A stretch of 64,000 nucleotides of DNA from Planctomycetaceae bacterium (lineage in GTDB: Bacteria; Planctomycetota; Planctomycetia; Planctomycetales; Planctomycetaceae), in contig JABURQ010000044.1 in the NCBI GenBank assembly GCA_014762625.1, forward strand, positions 42,844 to 106,843, in the 5' to 3' direction. Below, in pieces: positions 26,054 through 35,416 of this stretch. A program made the position numbers and the translations under genes. The stretch's first letter is position 1. The number at the start of each line of letters is the position of its first letter. The notes beneath the pieces are model-generated. The model did not search any database. It was not told the DNA's origin and saw nothing but the letters and a program-made list of their open reading frames with translations.

Positions 26054-28498
26054 TCAGTGGTTAAACAGGAACTCGCGAGAGTTCATCAAAGCCCAGAAAA
26101 TATCTTCCAGAACCTGCTGTTTATTGTCGTTCTTGAGCAGAACCTCGTTCAGCGACGATCGTTCCGCTTCGGTCGGACGACGACTCAGGCAGCGAATGTA
26201 GATCTCTTCGAGAATATCCTGCGGCAATTTATCCTCATCCAGACGGCGTTTAATCAGGTTCCCCTGAGCAATCTTCCTGTTCACGGTATCCCCGTTGAGC
26301 AGGTGCAACGCTTGCGACAGATTCGGCTCCATCTTCACCTCGCACGAGCAGACGCTTTCACGCGTGGCTCGTCCGAACGTAGTCAGGAAGTAGTTCGACG
26401 TATTCCCGTCGGAAATCTGCACGGCGCGAGCTCCTTCCGGCAAACCGCGAAACTTGTCGTTGGTGTCGGTCACCTGGCTGATGGAGTCGAGCAGGAACTC
26501 GGCCCGCAACCGTCGCAAGAGAGCGTGAGAGAAATTGGAGTCGTCGGTTTCGTTGGTCTCATTGGTTTGAGTCGACAACTGATAGGTGCGCGACATGCAA
26601 ATGTCTTTGACGATCTTCTTGAAGTCGTAATTATAGTCGGTGAATTTCATCGCCAGTTCGTTCAACAGAGGCTCGTTCACCGGCGGATTACTGATTCGTA
26701 CGTCATCAACTTCCTCGATGATTCCACGTCCGAAGAAGTGAGCCCAGACGCGATTCACGAGGTTCCGGGCGAAATAAGGATTCTCTTTGGAAGCGAGCCA
26801 GTTGGCCATCACTTCGCGACGGTCTTTCCCTTTCACGTCGGGAACGGCTCCGCCGAGAAACTTGGGCTCCATGACTCGATTGCCCACCGGATGACGCATC
26901 TCGCCGCGGTTATTGTTGTAGACGATTGTCTCGCGGACATCTTCGGAGTTCTTCCGACCAATCTGGGTGAAGAAGGCGGCGAAGCTGTAGTAGTCGTCCA
27001 TCGTCCAGCGATCGAACGGGTGGTTGTGACATTGAGCACACTGAATCCGCATTCCCATGAAGACTTGCGCCACGTTTTCGGAAGTCTTCAGAGTATCGCG
27101 TTCCAACTGATAGAAGTTGGTCGGCGGATTGGTGAACGTTCCGCCGTTGGCGGCGAGAAGTTCGCGAACCATCTGGTCCACAGGAGTGTTGCTGGCGACG
27201 CGATCTTTCAACCAGTTGTAATACAACAACATCGCTTTGTAGCTGTTTTGATTGTCGGAACGAATTTTGAGCAACTCAGCCCATTTCATCACCCACACTT
27301 CAACGAATTCTTTCCGTTCCAGCAATTCATCGATCTTGCGTTCACGCTTATCGTGTGAACTGTCGGCCATGAAGATTTCATACTCTTCCACGGTCGGCAG
27401 AGTTCCGGTGATATCGAGCGTCACGCGACGCAGAAATTCTTCGTCGGAACAGACTTTGGAAGGAACCTGTCGGAGTTTTTTCAGCTTCTCGTGCACGAGG
27501 GTGTCGATGTAGTTATGCTCGGCAATTTTTTCGGGCCATTCGAATTCCAGACCTTTCGGCAACACGATGAATCGCGATCCGATGGTGTGAGTTTCGAACC
27601 GAGCCATCAGAAACGCTTCACCGCGAGCTCCCGCGGTCACAATGCCTTCCTGGTCCACTTCCGCCGAGTTGTCGTTACTCGTCATGAAGTAAGCTTGCGA
27701 GGTTACATCGCGGTCGGTGCCATCTGAATAATAGGCACGAACGGTCAACCGTTGCGTGGCCCCTTCGCCGTCCAGAACGGCTTCTTTCGGATACAGTTCC
27801 ACACGTTCCACTTTGGGAACTTCTCCCTGGTCGTTTTTCGCTCCTTCTTTCAACCAGCGAAGAACCGTGTTGTACAGTTCGCCTCCCGGCTCAAACCGCT
27901 TTCCGCCGGTGTGAGGAACCTGACCGGCTCCCTTTTCCAACAACAGACTTCGTTCGGGGACCGCGAGATTCACGCGGCGACCGGGGATTTCACGAGTCAA
28001 TCGAAAGTGATCCCCTTCCGGGTCGAATCCGAACAACGACAAACGAAAGCCGTCTTTACCGCGAGCTGCACCGTGACAACTGCCATTATTACAACTTGAC
28101 TTCATAAAGACCGGCATCACATCCAGCCGGAAGCTCAACGGTCCGTCTGCGGCGTGATTCGTTACCTTGACGGGAAGTTTTTTGGACAACCCCCCGAATT
28201 CGACCGTCAATTCCGAATCGCCGTCAGCGGCGGGATAAAGCGTACTGTTGTCGATTTTAGCCAAGCTTGCGTTGGCCAGATTCAATTTGGCCTCTGCAGT
28301 CACGTCACGGGTCAATCCGCTCGGGTAGACAGCCTGTACCTGAACGGACTGTCGATCCTGAGCCGAGGACAGGTTGACGTCCTCCGGGAAAACACGCAGC
28401 TCGGATGGTTTTCCATCCTGAGCTGCCGCGGCAGACAGTGACAGACTCGTCGCCACCAGGAGAGTCAAAAACGATGTGATCGAAGATCGATAATTCAT
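26054..28498 (-). CDS. Secreted Ig-like/DUF1549/DUF1553 protein with CX4CH motif, copy 3
   Basis: An 814-residue protein. Signal peptide 1-26, then a bacterial Ig-like (BIG2-type) domain (ELRVFPEDVNLSS...YPSGLTRDVTAEAKL), a cytochrome-like segment with C136-NNGS-C141-H142 (CX4CH rather than CX2CH), a second Ig-like domain (ERVELYPKEAVLDGEG, YSDGTDRDVTSQA), DUF1549 with CxxCH at C487-H491 (CAQCHNHPFDRW) and C-terminal DUF1553 (ENPYFARNLVNRVWAHFFGRG). The CX4CH form with Ig-like domains is a distinct planctomycete subgroup. It is third in the operon, after the PPC protein and before the cytochrome-WD40 protein. GAGG precedes the ATG. Confidence 0.9.
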   Translation of the reverse strand: MNYRSSITSFLTLLVATSLSLSAAAAQDGKPSELRVFPEDVNLSSAQDRQSVQVQAVYPSGLTRDVTAEAKLNLANASLAKIDNSTLYPAADGDSELTVEFGGLSKKLPVKVTNHAADGPLSFRLDVMPVFMKSSCNNGSCHGAARGKDGFRLSLFGFDPEGDHFRLTREIPGRRVNLAVPERSLLLEKGAGQVPHTGGKRFEPGGELYNTVLRWLKEGAKNDQGEVPKVERVELYPKEAVLDGEGATQRLTVRAYYSDGTDRDVTSQAYFMTSNDNSAEVDQEGIVTAGARGEAFLMARFETHTIGSRFIVLPKGLEFEWPEKIAEHNYIDTLVHEKLKKLRQVPSKVCSDEEFLRRVTLDITGTLPTVEEYEIFMADSSHDKRERKIDELLERKEFVEVWVMKWAELLKIRSDNQNSYKAMLLYYNWLKDRVASNTPVDQMVRELLAANGGTFTNPPTNFYQLERDTLKTSENVAQVFMGMRIQCAQCHNHPFDRWTMDDYYSFAAFFTQIGRKNSEDVRETIVYNNNRGEMRHPVGNRVMEPKFLGGAVPDVKGKDRREVMANWLASKENPYFARNLVNRVWAHFFGRGIIEEVDDVRISNPPVNEPLLNELAMKFTDYNYDFKKIVKDICMSRTYQLSTQTNETNETDDSNFSHALLRRLRAEFLLDSISQVTDTNDKFRGLPEGARAVQISDGNTSNYFLTTFGRATRESVCSCEVKMEPNLSQALHLLNGDTVNRKIAQGNLIKRRLDEDKLPQDILEEIYIRCLSRRPTEAERSSLNEVLLKNDNKQQVLEDIFWALMNSREFLFNH

Positions 28499-28574
28499 TG
28501 TGAGTAACCTCTAAGAAACATCACGTTGAGATGTTGTTGGTTGTATTTTCGAAGACAGAGAAAAGCTCGTGAGA

Positions 28575-31022
28575 CTACTTTTGCGTGGCGTCTTTTCGCT
28601 TCTCGGCTTCGAGCCGCAGTTTCTCCAAAGGAGTCAGCACCTTAGGAGCTGCCGGCTTTTTAGGCTCTTCTTTTTTGGCGACCGGCTTCGTTTTCGGCTT
28701 GTCCTTGGGAGGAGGCAGCGGCTTGTCGATTTGTAACTGTGTACTGCCCAAACGATGCGTGATCGGCTCTCCATTTTGAGTGACGATCAACTGGCAGAAG
28801 ATATTCTTATGCTTTCCGACAGGACTTTCCGGATCAGTCGTCACATTGAAAATCAGCTCCTGAGTCTCTTTGTTGAGCTGTTTCTCGGAAGCTTCGACCT
28901 TATGAGGCAGCCCGACCAGTTTCACACTGGCGTCCCCTTCAAACGGGGTATTCGTGGTGACTTTGCAGATGATATCCGCAGGTTTTCCCTGTTCCGTGGC
29001 CGCCCGTTCCATCGCCACTTGCACGTAAGGCGGAGCAATTTCGAGGGTCGCTAGTTGCGAGGAGACCATCACCGTCCCGTTACCACCATCAGCAAGCCCC
29101 AAGGCAAAGACCGGCCATTTACCGACCGCGGCGTTCGAGTTGGCATTCAGTGAGTAGATGACCTCATTTTTCCCTTCGGGGATGTTGATATAACTTCGAG
29201 TACCGATACCCGGCGGACGGAACGGAAACTCAACGCGAATCGCTTTTGTGAAGCCTTCTTTCCGATGAGCGACAATTTTCAAATTCATCGAGCCGTTTTG
29301 CACGATGGGAACTTTCGGCTGCACAATTTCCAAAGAGTAAGGCGACTCTTCGATCACCGCGAAGGCAAGTTGATCGACGGGGCGGCCCCACAAGATTTGA
29401 GCGTTGCGGTACCGAACAAAGTCGGCAAAGTTTGCGAAGTGACCGGTCACATCCTGCTTTTCATCCGCCGGTTTGCAGGTGAAGTCGAGGAGCTTCCCTC
29501 CGAGAGGAGCGTCAGCCGCCGCCTCAAACAGCACCGGCCAGGTGGACATATTCGATGGAACCGGCAAGGCTTCCATCGTCATACCCTCAGGCAGGCCTTC
29601 TCCATTGAGAACGACGTCTCCGCCGAAATTCTGACGGCGAATCGTCATGCGAGTCGCGATTCGATTTCCGCGGGGAACATAGATCGTTTGTCGTTCCTGT
29701 CCGTAACGCGTGACGCGCGGAATTCCCAATTCAATGCTTGGTGTGACCGGCGTGAATTCGATGCGATAGACAAAGTCCGCCCCGCCGCGACTCAGATGGT
29801 CGGCGACACGAATCGAATATTCTCCATCCGCGGGAAAACGATAACGAAAGTAGCTGTCGGGTGATCGATTCGCGTCGTCGTTACCAGTCAAGCCTTTTCC
29901 GTTGGCGTCGTAGAGATTCATCACCGGATCGAGCGGAGAACGAATCGAACGGGCGTGGCAGTGGATCTCATAGGTCTCACCCTTCTTGGCCGTGAACTTG
30001 AAGAAGTCGACGTCTCCTTCGGATTGAATGACTCCGTTGAAGGCATTCGGCAGGGTGGCCGTTGTGGCCTCGTTACGATTTTCGTTCGGCTCGACTTCCA
30101 AAACGTTTCCGTGTTCGAATAACCGGAATGTATTCGGAGAAGCCGAAAGGCCTCCTTCGTCTTCCGCCAGCACACCAAAGTCATCATCCATCTCGGCGGG
30201 AAGTTTGACTTTCGATTTGAGTTCTCCTCCCGGCAACCCGACATAAGTCACTTCGACTTCCTGGCCGAGTTGACCACCCGCCGGATAAACGGCAGTGGGA
30301 CGGGGGAATGTACCGATGTGGGCACGATAGTAGGAGGCCCCGTTTCCACGGTAGGCGGAATCGCGAATCTCAATAATGTATTGACCGTCTTCCGGAGCGA
30401 GGATACTCGCCATACAGTCCTGATGAAGCAACGGGGAATCGTCGGCAGCCGCCAGTTCGAATCGATCTTTATCAAGAATCGCACAGTACGGATCGAACAG
30501 AGTGTTACCAAGTCGCAATCCTTCGACTTCCACGCTGATTCGCTGGCCTTTTTTGGCATTCACTCGGAAGTAATCAACATCTTCGTTATCAATGCGACCT
30601 TCCACGGTTTGATTCGTCAGTTCGAGCTCTTGTGGTCGTTCAAATACCGTGTTGGGTTCTTTCTCTTCTGTGGACGGAAAGGGGCCGACCCAGAAGGTGC
30701 GATAATCGGATATGCCGCTTTTGGTGCGAACGGCCATCACATGCTCGCCCAGCTTGGTATCGGGGGCGATTTTGATCTTCGCCTTGAAGGAATTGGCGTT
30801 CACCGGCTCAATGCTGACTTGCTCGAAACCCGGCGTGTAGAAGAAGACTTGCTCTGCATCTTCCAGACGATTTCCGCTGAACAGCAGCTCTACTTCGCTC
30901 CCACGTTGCCCGCCACGAGGGCGAATCAACGACAGACGGGGATCGGCGGCTTCCAGCAAAGTGCTCGTAAAAACAAGAAGAGCGAGGCCAAGCAAGCAAC
31001 AGTTGCGAGTCATCCGGGTCAT
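28575..31022 (-). CDS. Secreted pre-peptidase C-terminal (PPC) domain protein
   Basis: An 815-residue protein. Residues 1-25 are a signal peptide (NCCLLGLALLVFTSTLLEA). An Ig/TIG-like N-terminal domain (SLIRPRGGQRGSEVELLFSG) is followed by two PPC-type beta-sandwich domains: EKEPNTVFERPQELE...DVDYFRVNAKKGQRI and EVEPNENRNEATTATLP...DVDFFKFTAKKGETY. The C-terminal region is beta-rich and ends in a Lys/Pro-rich tail (PPPKDKPKTKPVAKKEEPKK). I use the ATG at 31022 with GGAG seven bases upstream; ATGs at 31034 and 31013 and an open frame to 31190 exist. PPC domains usually assist secreted enzymes, but none is fused here. It is second in the operon after DUF1501. Confidence 0.85.
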   Translation of the reverse strand: MTRMTRNCCLLGLALLVFTSTLLEAADPRLSLIRPRGGQRGSEVELLFSGNRLEDAEQVFFYTPGFEQVSIEPVNANSFKAKIKIAPDTKLGEHVMAVRTKSGISDYRTFWVGPFPSTEEKEPNTVFERPQELELTNQTVEGRIDNEDVDYFRVNAKKGQRISVEVEGLRLGNTLFDPYCAILDKDRFELAAADDSPLLHQDCMASILAPEDGQYIIEIRDSAYRGNGASYYRAHIGTFPRPTAVYPAGGQLGQEVEVTYVGLPGGELKSKVKLPAEMDDDFGVLAEDEGGLSASPNTFRLFEHGNVLEVEPNENRNEATTATLPNAFNGVIQSEGDVDFFKFTAKKGETYEIHCHARSIRSPLDPVMNLYDANGKGLTGNDDANRSPDSYFRYRFPADGEYSIRVADHLSRGGADFVYRIEFTPVTPSIELGIPRVTRYGQERQTIYVPRGNRIATRMTIRRQNFGGDVVLNGEGLPEGMTMEALPVPSNMSTWPVLFEAAADAPLGGKLLDFTCKPADEKQDVTGHFANFADFVRYRNAQILWGRPVDQLAFAVIEESPYSLEIVQPKVPIVQNGSMNLKIVAHRKEGFTKAIRVEFPFRPPGIGTRSYINIPEGKNEVIYSLNANSNAAVGKWPVFALGLADGGNGTVMVSSQLATLEIAPPYVQVAMERAATEQGKPADIICKVTTNTPFEGDASVKLVGLPHKVEASEKQLNKETQELIFNVTTDPESPVGKHKNIFCQLIVTQNGEPITHRLGSTQLQIDKPLPPPKDKPKTKPVAKKEEPKKPAAPKVLTPLEKLRLEAEKRKDATQK

Positions 31023-31143
31023 AGCAAACTCCATGGGGAACTGACGGACCGAAGACAGCCGTGGAGGCGACTGCTTCGGTCCAGTTTGTTCTCTATAGGC
31101 GGGAAAGTTGAGGCGGGAAGGAGTGCGAGCGGGGAACTGAAAA

Positions 31144-32439
31144 TCAGGCGAGCAGTTCCTGACGCACTTTACCACCATCGACGATCTCAATCGGGCGATC
31201 GCCGGGTGCCATCAATTCCTTATCGGCAACGATGCCGAGGTTGTGATAAATCGTGGTGGCCCAGTCTTGAACCGTCAGAGCATCCGTTTCCGGCTCACTG
31301 GCGGTCGCGTTGGACGAACCGTAAATACTACCGCGTTTGAATCCACCACCGGCGGTCACCACGCTAAACACTTTCGGCCAGTGATCGCGACCAGCGGTGT
31401 TATTGATTTTCGGTGTTCGACCGAACTCAGACGCCACGCAGACCATGGTGCTGTCGAGCAGGCCGCGTTGGTCGAGGTCGTTAATCAGTGTCGCAAATGC
31501 TTTATCGAATTCCGGCATCTGGCGGTCCATCGATTGCTCGATGTTGTTATGCATGTCCCAGCCGCCATAAGTCATCGTGATGAAGCGAGCACCCCCTTCG
31601 ACCAGACGACGAGCCAGAAGCATCCGAGCTCCCGCTTGATTGCGACCGTAGGCATCGCGAAGTTTGCCGTCCTCTTTGTTGATGTCGAAGGCTTCGCGAG
31701 CTTCCTGAGAACTCACCATCCCATACGCACGCTGATAGAACGTGTCAACGGCGTTGAGGGAATCGGCTTTTTCTTTATTGACGAAGTGCTGGTTAACGGC
31801 GTCGAGAATGCTACGACGACGGGTGAATCGATTATCGTCCACGCCACCGGGCAACGTCAGATCGCGGACGGTGAAGTTCCCGGAAGCGGGATCGGAACCG
31901 ACTGAGAACGGAGCATACGAAGAACTCAGATAACCGGTTCCCGCGAACTCGTTCGGTTGATTCGGAATCGCCACATAGGGCGGAATCGCGGTTCGCGGTC
32001 CGAACTCGTGCGACACAACACTTCCCATACTGGGGAAAGCCAACGCCGGACTCGGACGGTATCCGGTAAACATATTGTGCGTTCCGCGTTCGTGAGCCGC
32101 TTCGCCGTGGGTCATCGAACGAGCCACGGTGATTTTGTCGGCGATTTTTGCCGTCTCTTTCATGTTCTCATTGAAGAACACACCGGGCAGTTTGGTTTCG
32201 ATGTGCTTCATCGGACCGCGGTATTCGATCGGCGCGAACGGTTTCGGGTCAAACGATTCCTGATGGGCCATCCCACCGGGGAGGTAAATGAAGATGATCG
32301 ACTTCGCGGTCCCTTCTCTGGACTCATACTTCTTAATTTCGGCGTTCGACTTCATACGCAGAAAATCGGTCAGGGTCAGTCCCAGACCACCCAGAAAGCC
32401 GACATGCATGAATTCACGACGTGAAGGAAACAGGCTCAT
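31144..32439 (-). CDS. Tat-exported DUF1501 family protein, copy 3
   Basis: A 431-residue DUF1501 protein and the first gene of the PPC/PSD1/cytochrome-WD40 operon. The Tat-like signal is PSRREFMHVGFLGGLGLTLTDFL. Family motifs are IYLPGGMAHQESFDPKP, MTHGEAAHERGTHNMFTGYRP, MTYGGWDMHNN, CVASEFGRTPKINNTAGRDHWP and TIYHNLGI. It is about 50 residues shorter than the other three copies and belongs to the subfamily paired with Ig-like PSD1 proteins. AGGAGAG precedes the ATG. Confidence 0.92.
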   Translation of the reverse strand: MSLFPSRREFMHVGFLGGLGLTLTDFLRMKSNAEIKKYESREGTAKSIIFIYLPGGMAHQESFDPKPFAPIEYRGPMKHIETKLPGVFFNENMKETAKIADKITVARSMTHGEAAHERGTHNMFTGYRPSPALAFPSMGSVVSHEFGPRTAIPPYVAIPNQPNEFAGTGYLSSSYAPFSVGSDPASGNFTVRDLTLPGGVDDNRFTRRRSILDAVNQHFVNKEKADSLNAVDTFYQRAYGMVSSQEAREAFDINKEDGKLRDAYGRNQAGARMLLARRLVEGGARFITMTYGGWDMHNNIEQSMDRQMPEFDKAFATLINDLDQRGLLDSTMVCVASEFGRTPKINNTAGRDHWPKVFSVVTAGGGFKRGSIYGSSNATASEPETDALTVQDWATTIYHNLGIVADKELMAPGDRPIEIVDGGKVRQELLA

Positions 32440-33123
32440 TCTTCTCTCCTTGGTTTTGTCAGTCCAACTGCTGATGGAAGACTCTCTTCATCAGCCAGGA
32501 TTGTATTGCTTAAGATTCGATTTCAAAGTTGAATTTTTGAAGATCGAACAGTCATCGGTGGGAAGTCTTGTCATTGCCCTGTGAGCCAGCGAAACGACAA
32601 ATGAGGCATCGGGGTGTGTACAGCCGCGTTAGTTCGGGTGGGACATAATTCCCCATTCTCGGGAACTACGTGTCTTATCCATAAGCAGAAGCGAATGTGA
32701 CGGAAATGTCAAGGACGTTTTCCTCAGATCCGCCAGATCCCCTAGAAGGCGACGATGACATTAATCTGAGAAAATTGACTCTATCCGCCGCCTTCCGGCG
32801 CTAACTTATGAACAAGGATTCATAGGTGGGAAGGACAGGGAGGCCCGTCCTCTATCTCTTCCATCGACGTAATGACCCACTTGGTCGAGACTTTTGTTCG
32901 ACGAAAATCGAGGTTTCTGGTCAATTTTCCTCAAGAATCGATCTTTCCCCCCAAACCGGAAATTGTTATCACTCCCCAAACCCATGGAGGGGTCTGCGAA
33001 GAACGTCCCGCAAAAGGTTCGTTCTGGCTGTCTGAAATGGGTCGGACTCGGAAGACACGTCGCCCCCGCAATTGGCGACCCAACGACTCTCCCGCAACAG
33101 GCTACTTGAAAGGATTCGGAATC
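32440..33123. other. Long divergent intergenic region
   Basis: Nearly 700 bases separate the minus-strand operon from the plus-strand coiled-coil gene. A weak minus-strand promoter-like pair (TTTGAA near 32527 with TACAAT at 32505-32500) could drive the operon. A plus-strand TTGACT at 32775 has no well-spaced -10. A reading frame in phase with the downstream gene runs back to 32872, but its sequence (many Arg and Pro, no signal peptide) looks non-coding. I see no structured RNA or repeat that I can name. Confidence 0.45.
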
Positions 33124-34758
33124 ATGTCTCATTCTACCGTCGCTCCTGGGCGTCATTGGCTCGCAGGAGTTCTGGCTCTCGGATTTCTGGTGAGCAGCAT
33201 TGCACCGCTATCGGCCCAAGACAATCGCCAGCTTCTCGATAAATTGCTCAAGGAATATATCCAGAGCGAACTCGAGAAAATGGACCAGAAAACGAACCCA
33301 GCATCAGGGGGAACAACGCCGACAGCCACCAAACAGGTGGTCGACAACTCCCGCGAAATTCACAATGATCTCCAAGAATTTACCCGCGATACCGACGATC
33401 TGGCCCTGTCGCTCTCTGCAGACTCAAGGCGAATTGATGGTCTGAACCAGATTCTTCCCTCTTTGTATCAGTTGCGCGCCCGATCTTCGATTCTCGCCGA
33501 GAAAACGCAAACGGGAAACCAATGGAGCAATCTCCTGGAAGATATCAAAACGATCGACCGGGACTGGCGAACGGTCTCGTTCAAACTGGATCAATTGCAG
33601 GGCCTCACCCAGCAACAAACACGACTCGCCTCACGTCTTGACCAGATCTCCGCTGATTTGATCCAGCATCTCGATGCGCGTCCGCAAATGAATACCTACG
33701 AGCTGACGCGAACGCTGGCGAGTCTCAGTGTCGATTTTGAAAACCTGCTCGAAGAAATCGACTTGGAAATCAGTAACGCCGGCGATCGTCGCGACTTGTT
33801 GCTCGAAGGCCGGAAAGCCCAACAACAGGTGCAACATATCAGCCTGCTGATTCGTGACGAAGCGCAGTACGACACGATTAAGTCCGAATACCAACGCTTC
33901 AAAGGGATCTGGGATCCCATGCTGACCAAATTGCAGACCTACGACAATCGTTACATCGAACGATCGCTGCGTCGTATCAACGAATCGGATCGCTCCATCC
34001 ACGAACTGCTCTGGATGCCGCACGAAATCGATCGACAACAACTCGTTTATCAGACCTCTCTTTTGAAAAAGGATGTCGATGAATTTTTCGCCCGCACTCC
34101 GCTAAAACTGTTGATCACGCTGCCGAATCCGGAATTCGTCCTCTCTACGGCTGACGCTTTTTACGGTGTCTGTGAGAACTTCACCGACATCGTCAATCGC
34201 AACGGTTCGCGGGAAGACATGGTCGACGCGTTTCGGTACATCGAAGAATCGCAAGCCGAATTCATCACGATGTTCAAACCGATCCGCTCGCAAGCGGCGT
34301 TGAACGTGCTGAACTCCATCGACAAGCACGTCCAGGATTTGCGGGGCGGTCTGGTTCTGGAAGAACAATTCGACCGCCGAAAGGCGATCGAACTGGGAGC
34401 CTCGTTGCAGAACCTCTCGGAACACCTTCACATGGACACCAAGCTCTGGCTGTCGCACGTGCAGGTTTCCTACGAGCAACAGGCGGAAGACGCGACGGCT
34501 CGGTTCTCTCAACTCGCCGCTCGATTCCATCAGCAGGCATTGAACGGCAGTAACGCCAAACAGCTTCAGACCATCAGTGATGATCTGTACGAACAATGGC
34601 GTAGCGTCCACAGCTACATTTCCCGCAGCACCAACGAAGACCGCGCCCATCTGGCACGTCTGGCCGCTCACATCGGTCCGACCCTGGTCGAAGTTCGCAC
34701 CCTCACCCAGGACGCTGGCAACGGGCCGCTGGCGGCCGGCGGCTTCAACCGCAACTGA
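33124..34758 (+). CDS. Secreted coiled-coil hypothetical protein
   Basis: A 544-residue protein with a signal peptide (1-30, WLAGVLALGFLVSSIAPLSAQ) and an almost wholly helical, charge-rich mature chain with heptad-like patterns (QLLDKLLKEYIQSELEKM, ELTRTLASLSVDFENLLEEIDLE, LRRINESDRSIHELLWM). No catalytic motif is visible. I chose the ATG with AAAGGA upstream because it starts the signal peptide; the frame extends another 84 codons upstream. It ends at a good terminator and is apparently monocistronic. It is probably periplasmic; I do not recognise the family and infer no function. Confidence 0.75.
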   Translation: MSHSTVAPGRHWLAGVLALGFLVSSIAPLSAQDNRQLLDKLLKEYIQSELEKMDQKTNPASGGTTPTATKQVVDNSREIHNDLQEFTRDTDDLALSLSADSRRIDGLNQILPSLYQLRARSSILAEKTQTGNQWSNLLEDIKTIDRDWRTVSFKLDQLQGLTQQQTRLASRLDQISADLIQHLDARPQMNTYELTRTLASLSVDFENLLEEIDLEISNAGDRRDLLLEGRKAQQQVQHISLLIRDEAQYDTIKSEYQRFKGIWDPMLTKLQTYDNRYIERSLRRINESDRSIHELLWMPHEIDRQQLVYQTSLLKKDVDEFFARTPLKLLITLPNPEFVLSTADAFYGVCENFTDIVNRNGSREDMVDAFRYIEESQAEFITMFKPIRSQAALNVLNSIDKHVQDLRGGLVLEEQFDRRKAIELGASLQNLSEHLHMDTKLWLSHVQVSYEQQAEDATARFSQLAARFHQQALNGSNAKQLQTISDDLYEQWRSVHSYISRSTNEDRAHLARLAAHIGPTLVEVRTLTQDAGNGPLAAGGFNRN

Positions 34759-34788
34759 GCCGGGAAAGCGACCGACATGAATTCCAGG

Positions 34789-34823
34789 CCTTCCGGCGGA
34801 TCATTTCGTCGGAGGGTTTTTTG
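34789..34823 (+). terminator. Intrinsic terminator after the coiled-coil gene
   Basis: CCTTCCGGCG (34789-34798) pairs with CGTCGGAGGG (34807-34816) over ten positions including two wobbles, and is followed by six T. Confidence 0.75.
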
Positions 34824-34918
34824 TTGCGCGGCGGGAGATTTCCCAGTTATCCGATGAGCTGTGACTTTCGGTCACCAATGATTACAATCACGATCCCGAA
34901 ACCTATAGAAAGACAACG

Positions 34919-35407
34919 ATGGCGGACGGCTTCCTCGGATACAAAACCTCATTCATGCTCGATCTGGTGGTCTGCGCTCTGGTCGCGGTCGTGCCGGTCT
35001 TGCTGTATTCGATTTATATCGTCAAATACAAACATCGATTCGCGCTCCACAAAACGCTACAACTTGTTCTGGCCGCGGCACTTGTGCTGACGGTCCTGGC
35101 ATTCGAGGTCGATCTGCACCTCATCCAGGGGGGATGGGAGAACATCGTCGCCAAGCGGGACGTCCCATTGACGAAAGAAGCGTTCTCCTTTGTACGTACG
35201 CTTTTAACCATCCACTTGATCTTCGCCGGCTCGACACCAGTTCTTTGGGGGATCACGATCGCTTATGCGTTGAAGCGATTTCCGTCTCCACCCGCCCCTG
35301 GAGATCACAGTCCGCTGCATAAGAAACTGGCGTGGGCGTCGACGATTGACCTCACCCTGACGTCCGTGACCGGTTTGATCTTTTATTACTTCGCCTTCGT
35401 GGCGTAA
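34919..35407 (+). CDS. DUF420 family membrane protein
   Basis: A 162-residue protein with four hydrophobic helices: MLDLVVCALVAVVPVLLYSI, LQLVLAAALVLTVLAFEV, LLTIHLIFAGSTPVLWGITI and LTLTSVTGLIFYYFAFVA. Conserved histidines follow the helix ends (KHRFALHKT, LHLIQGG, TIHL, HSPLHKKLAW), which is the DUF420 pattern. In Firmicutes a DUF420 protein (CtaM) is needed for heme A-type oxidase function, so a role in cytochrome oxidase assembly is possible. No oxidase genes are in the window. The glycosyltransferase gene begins nine bases after the stop. Confidence 0.82.
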   Translation: MADGFLGYKTSFMLDLVVCALVAVVPVLLYSIYIVKYKHRFALHKTLQLVLAAALVLTVLAFEVDLHLIQGGWENIVAKRDVPLTKEAFSFVRTLLTIHLIFAGSTPVLWGITIAYALKRFPSPPAPGDHSPLHKKLAWASTIDLTLTSVTGLIFYYFAFVA

Positions 35408-35416
35408 TCTGAACGC

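Noticed and set aside
26057..27358. Open frame of 433 codons on the plus strand
   Set aside because: Antisense to the Ig-like PSD1 gene, whose domains are clear; the translated sequence has no recognisable domain.
32872..33123. N-terminal extension of the coiled-coil protein by 84 codons
   Set aside because: The extension would bury the signal peptide and has non-coding composition; a ribosome site precedes the internal ATG.
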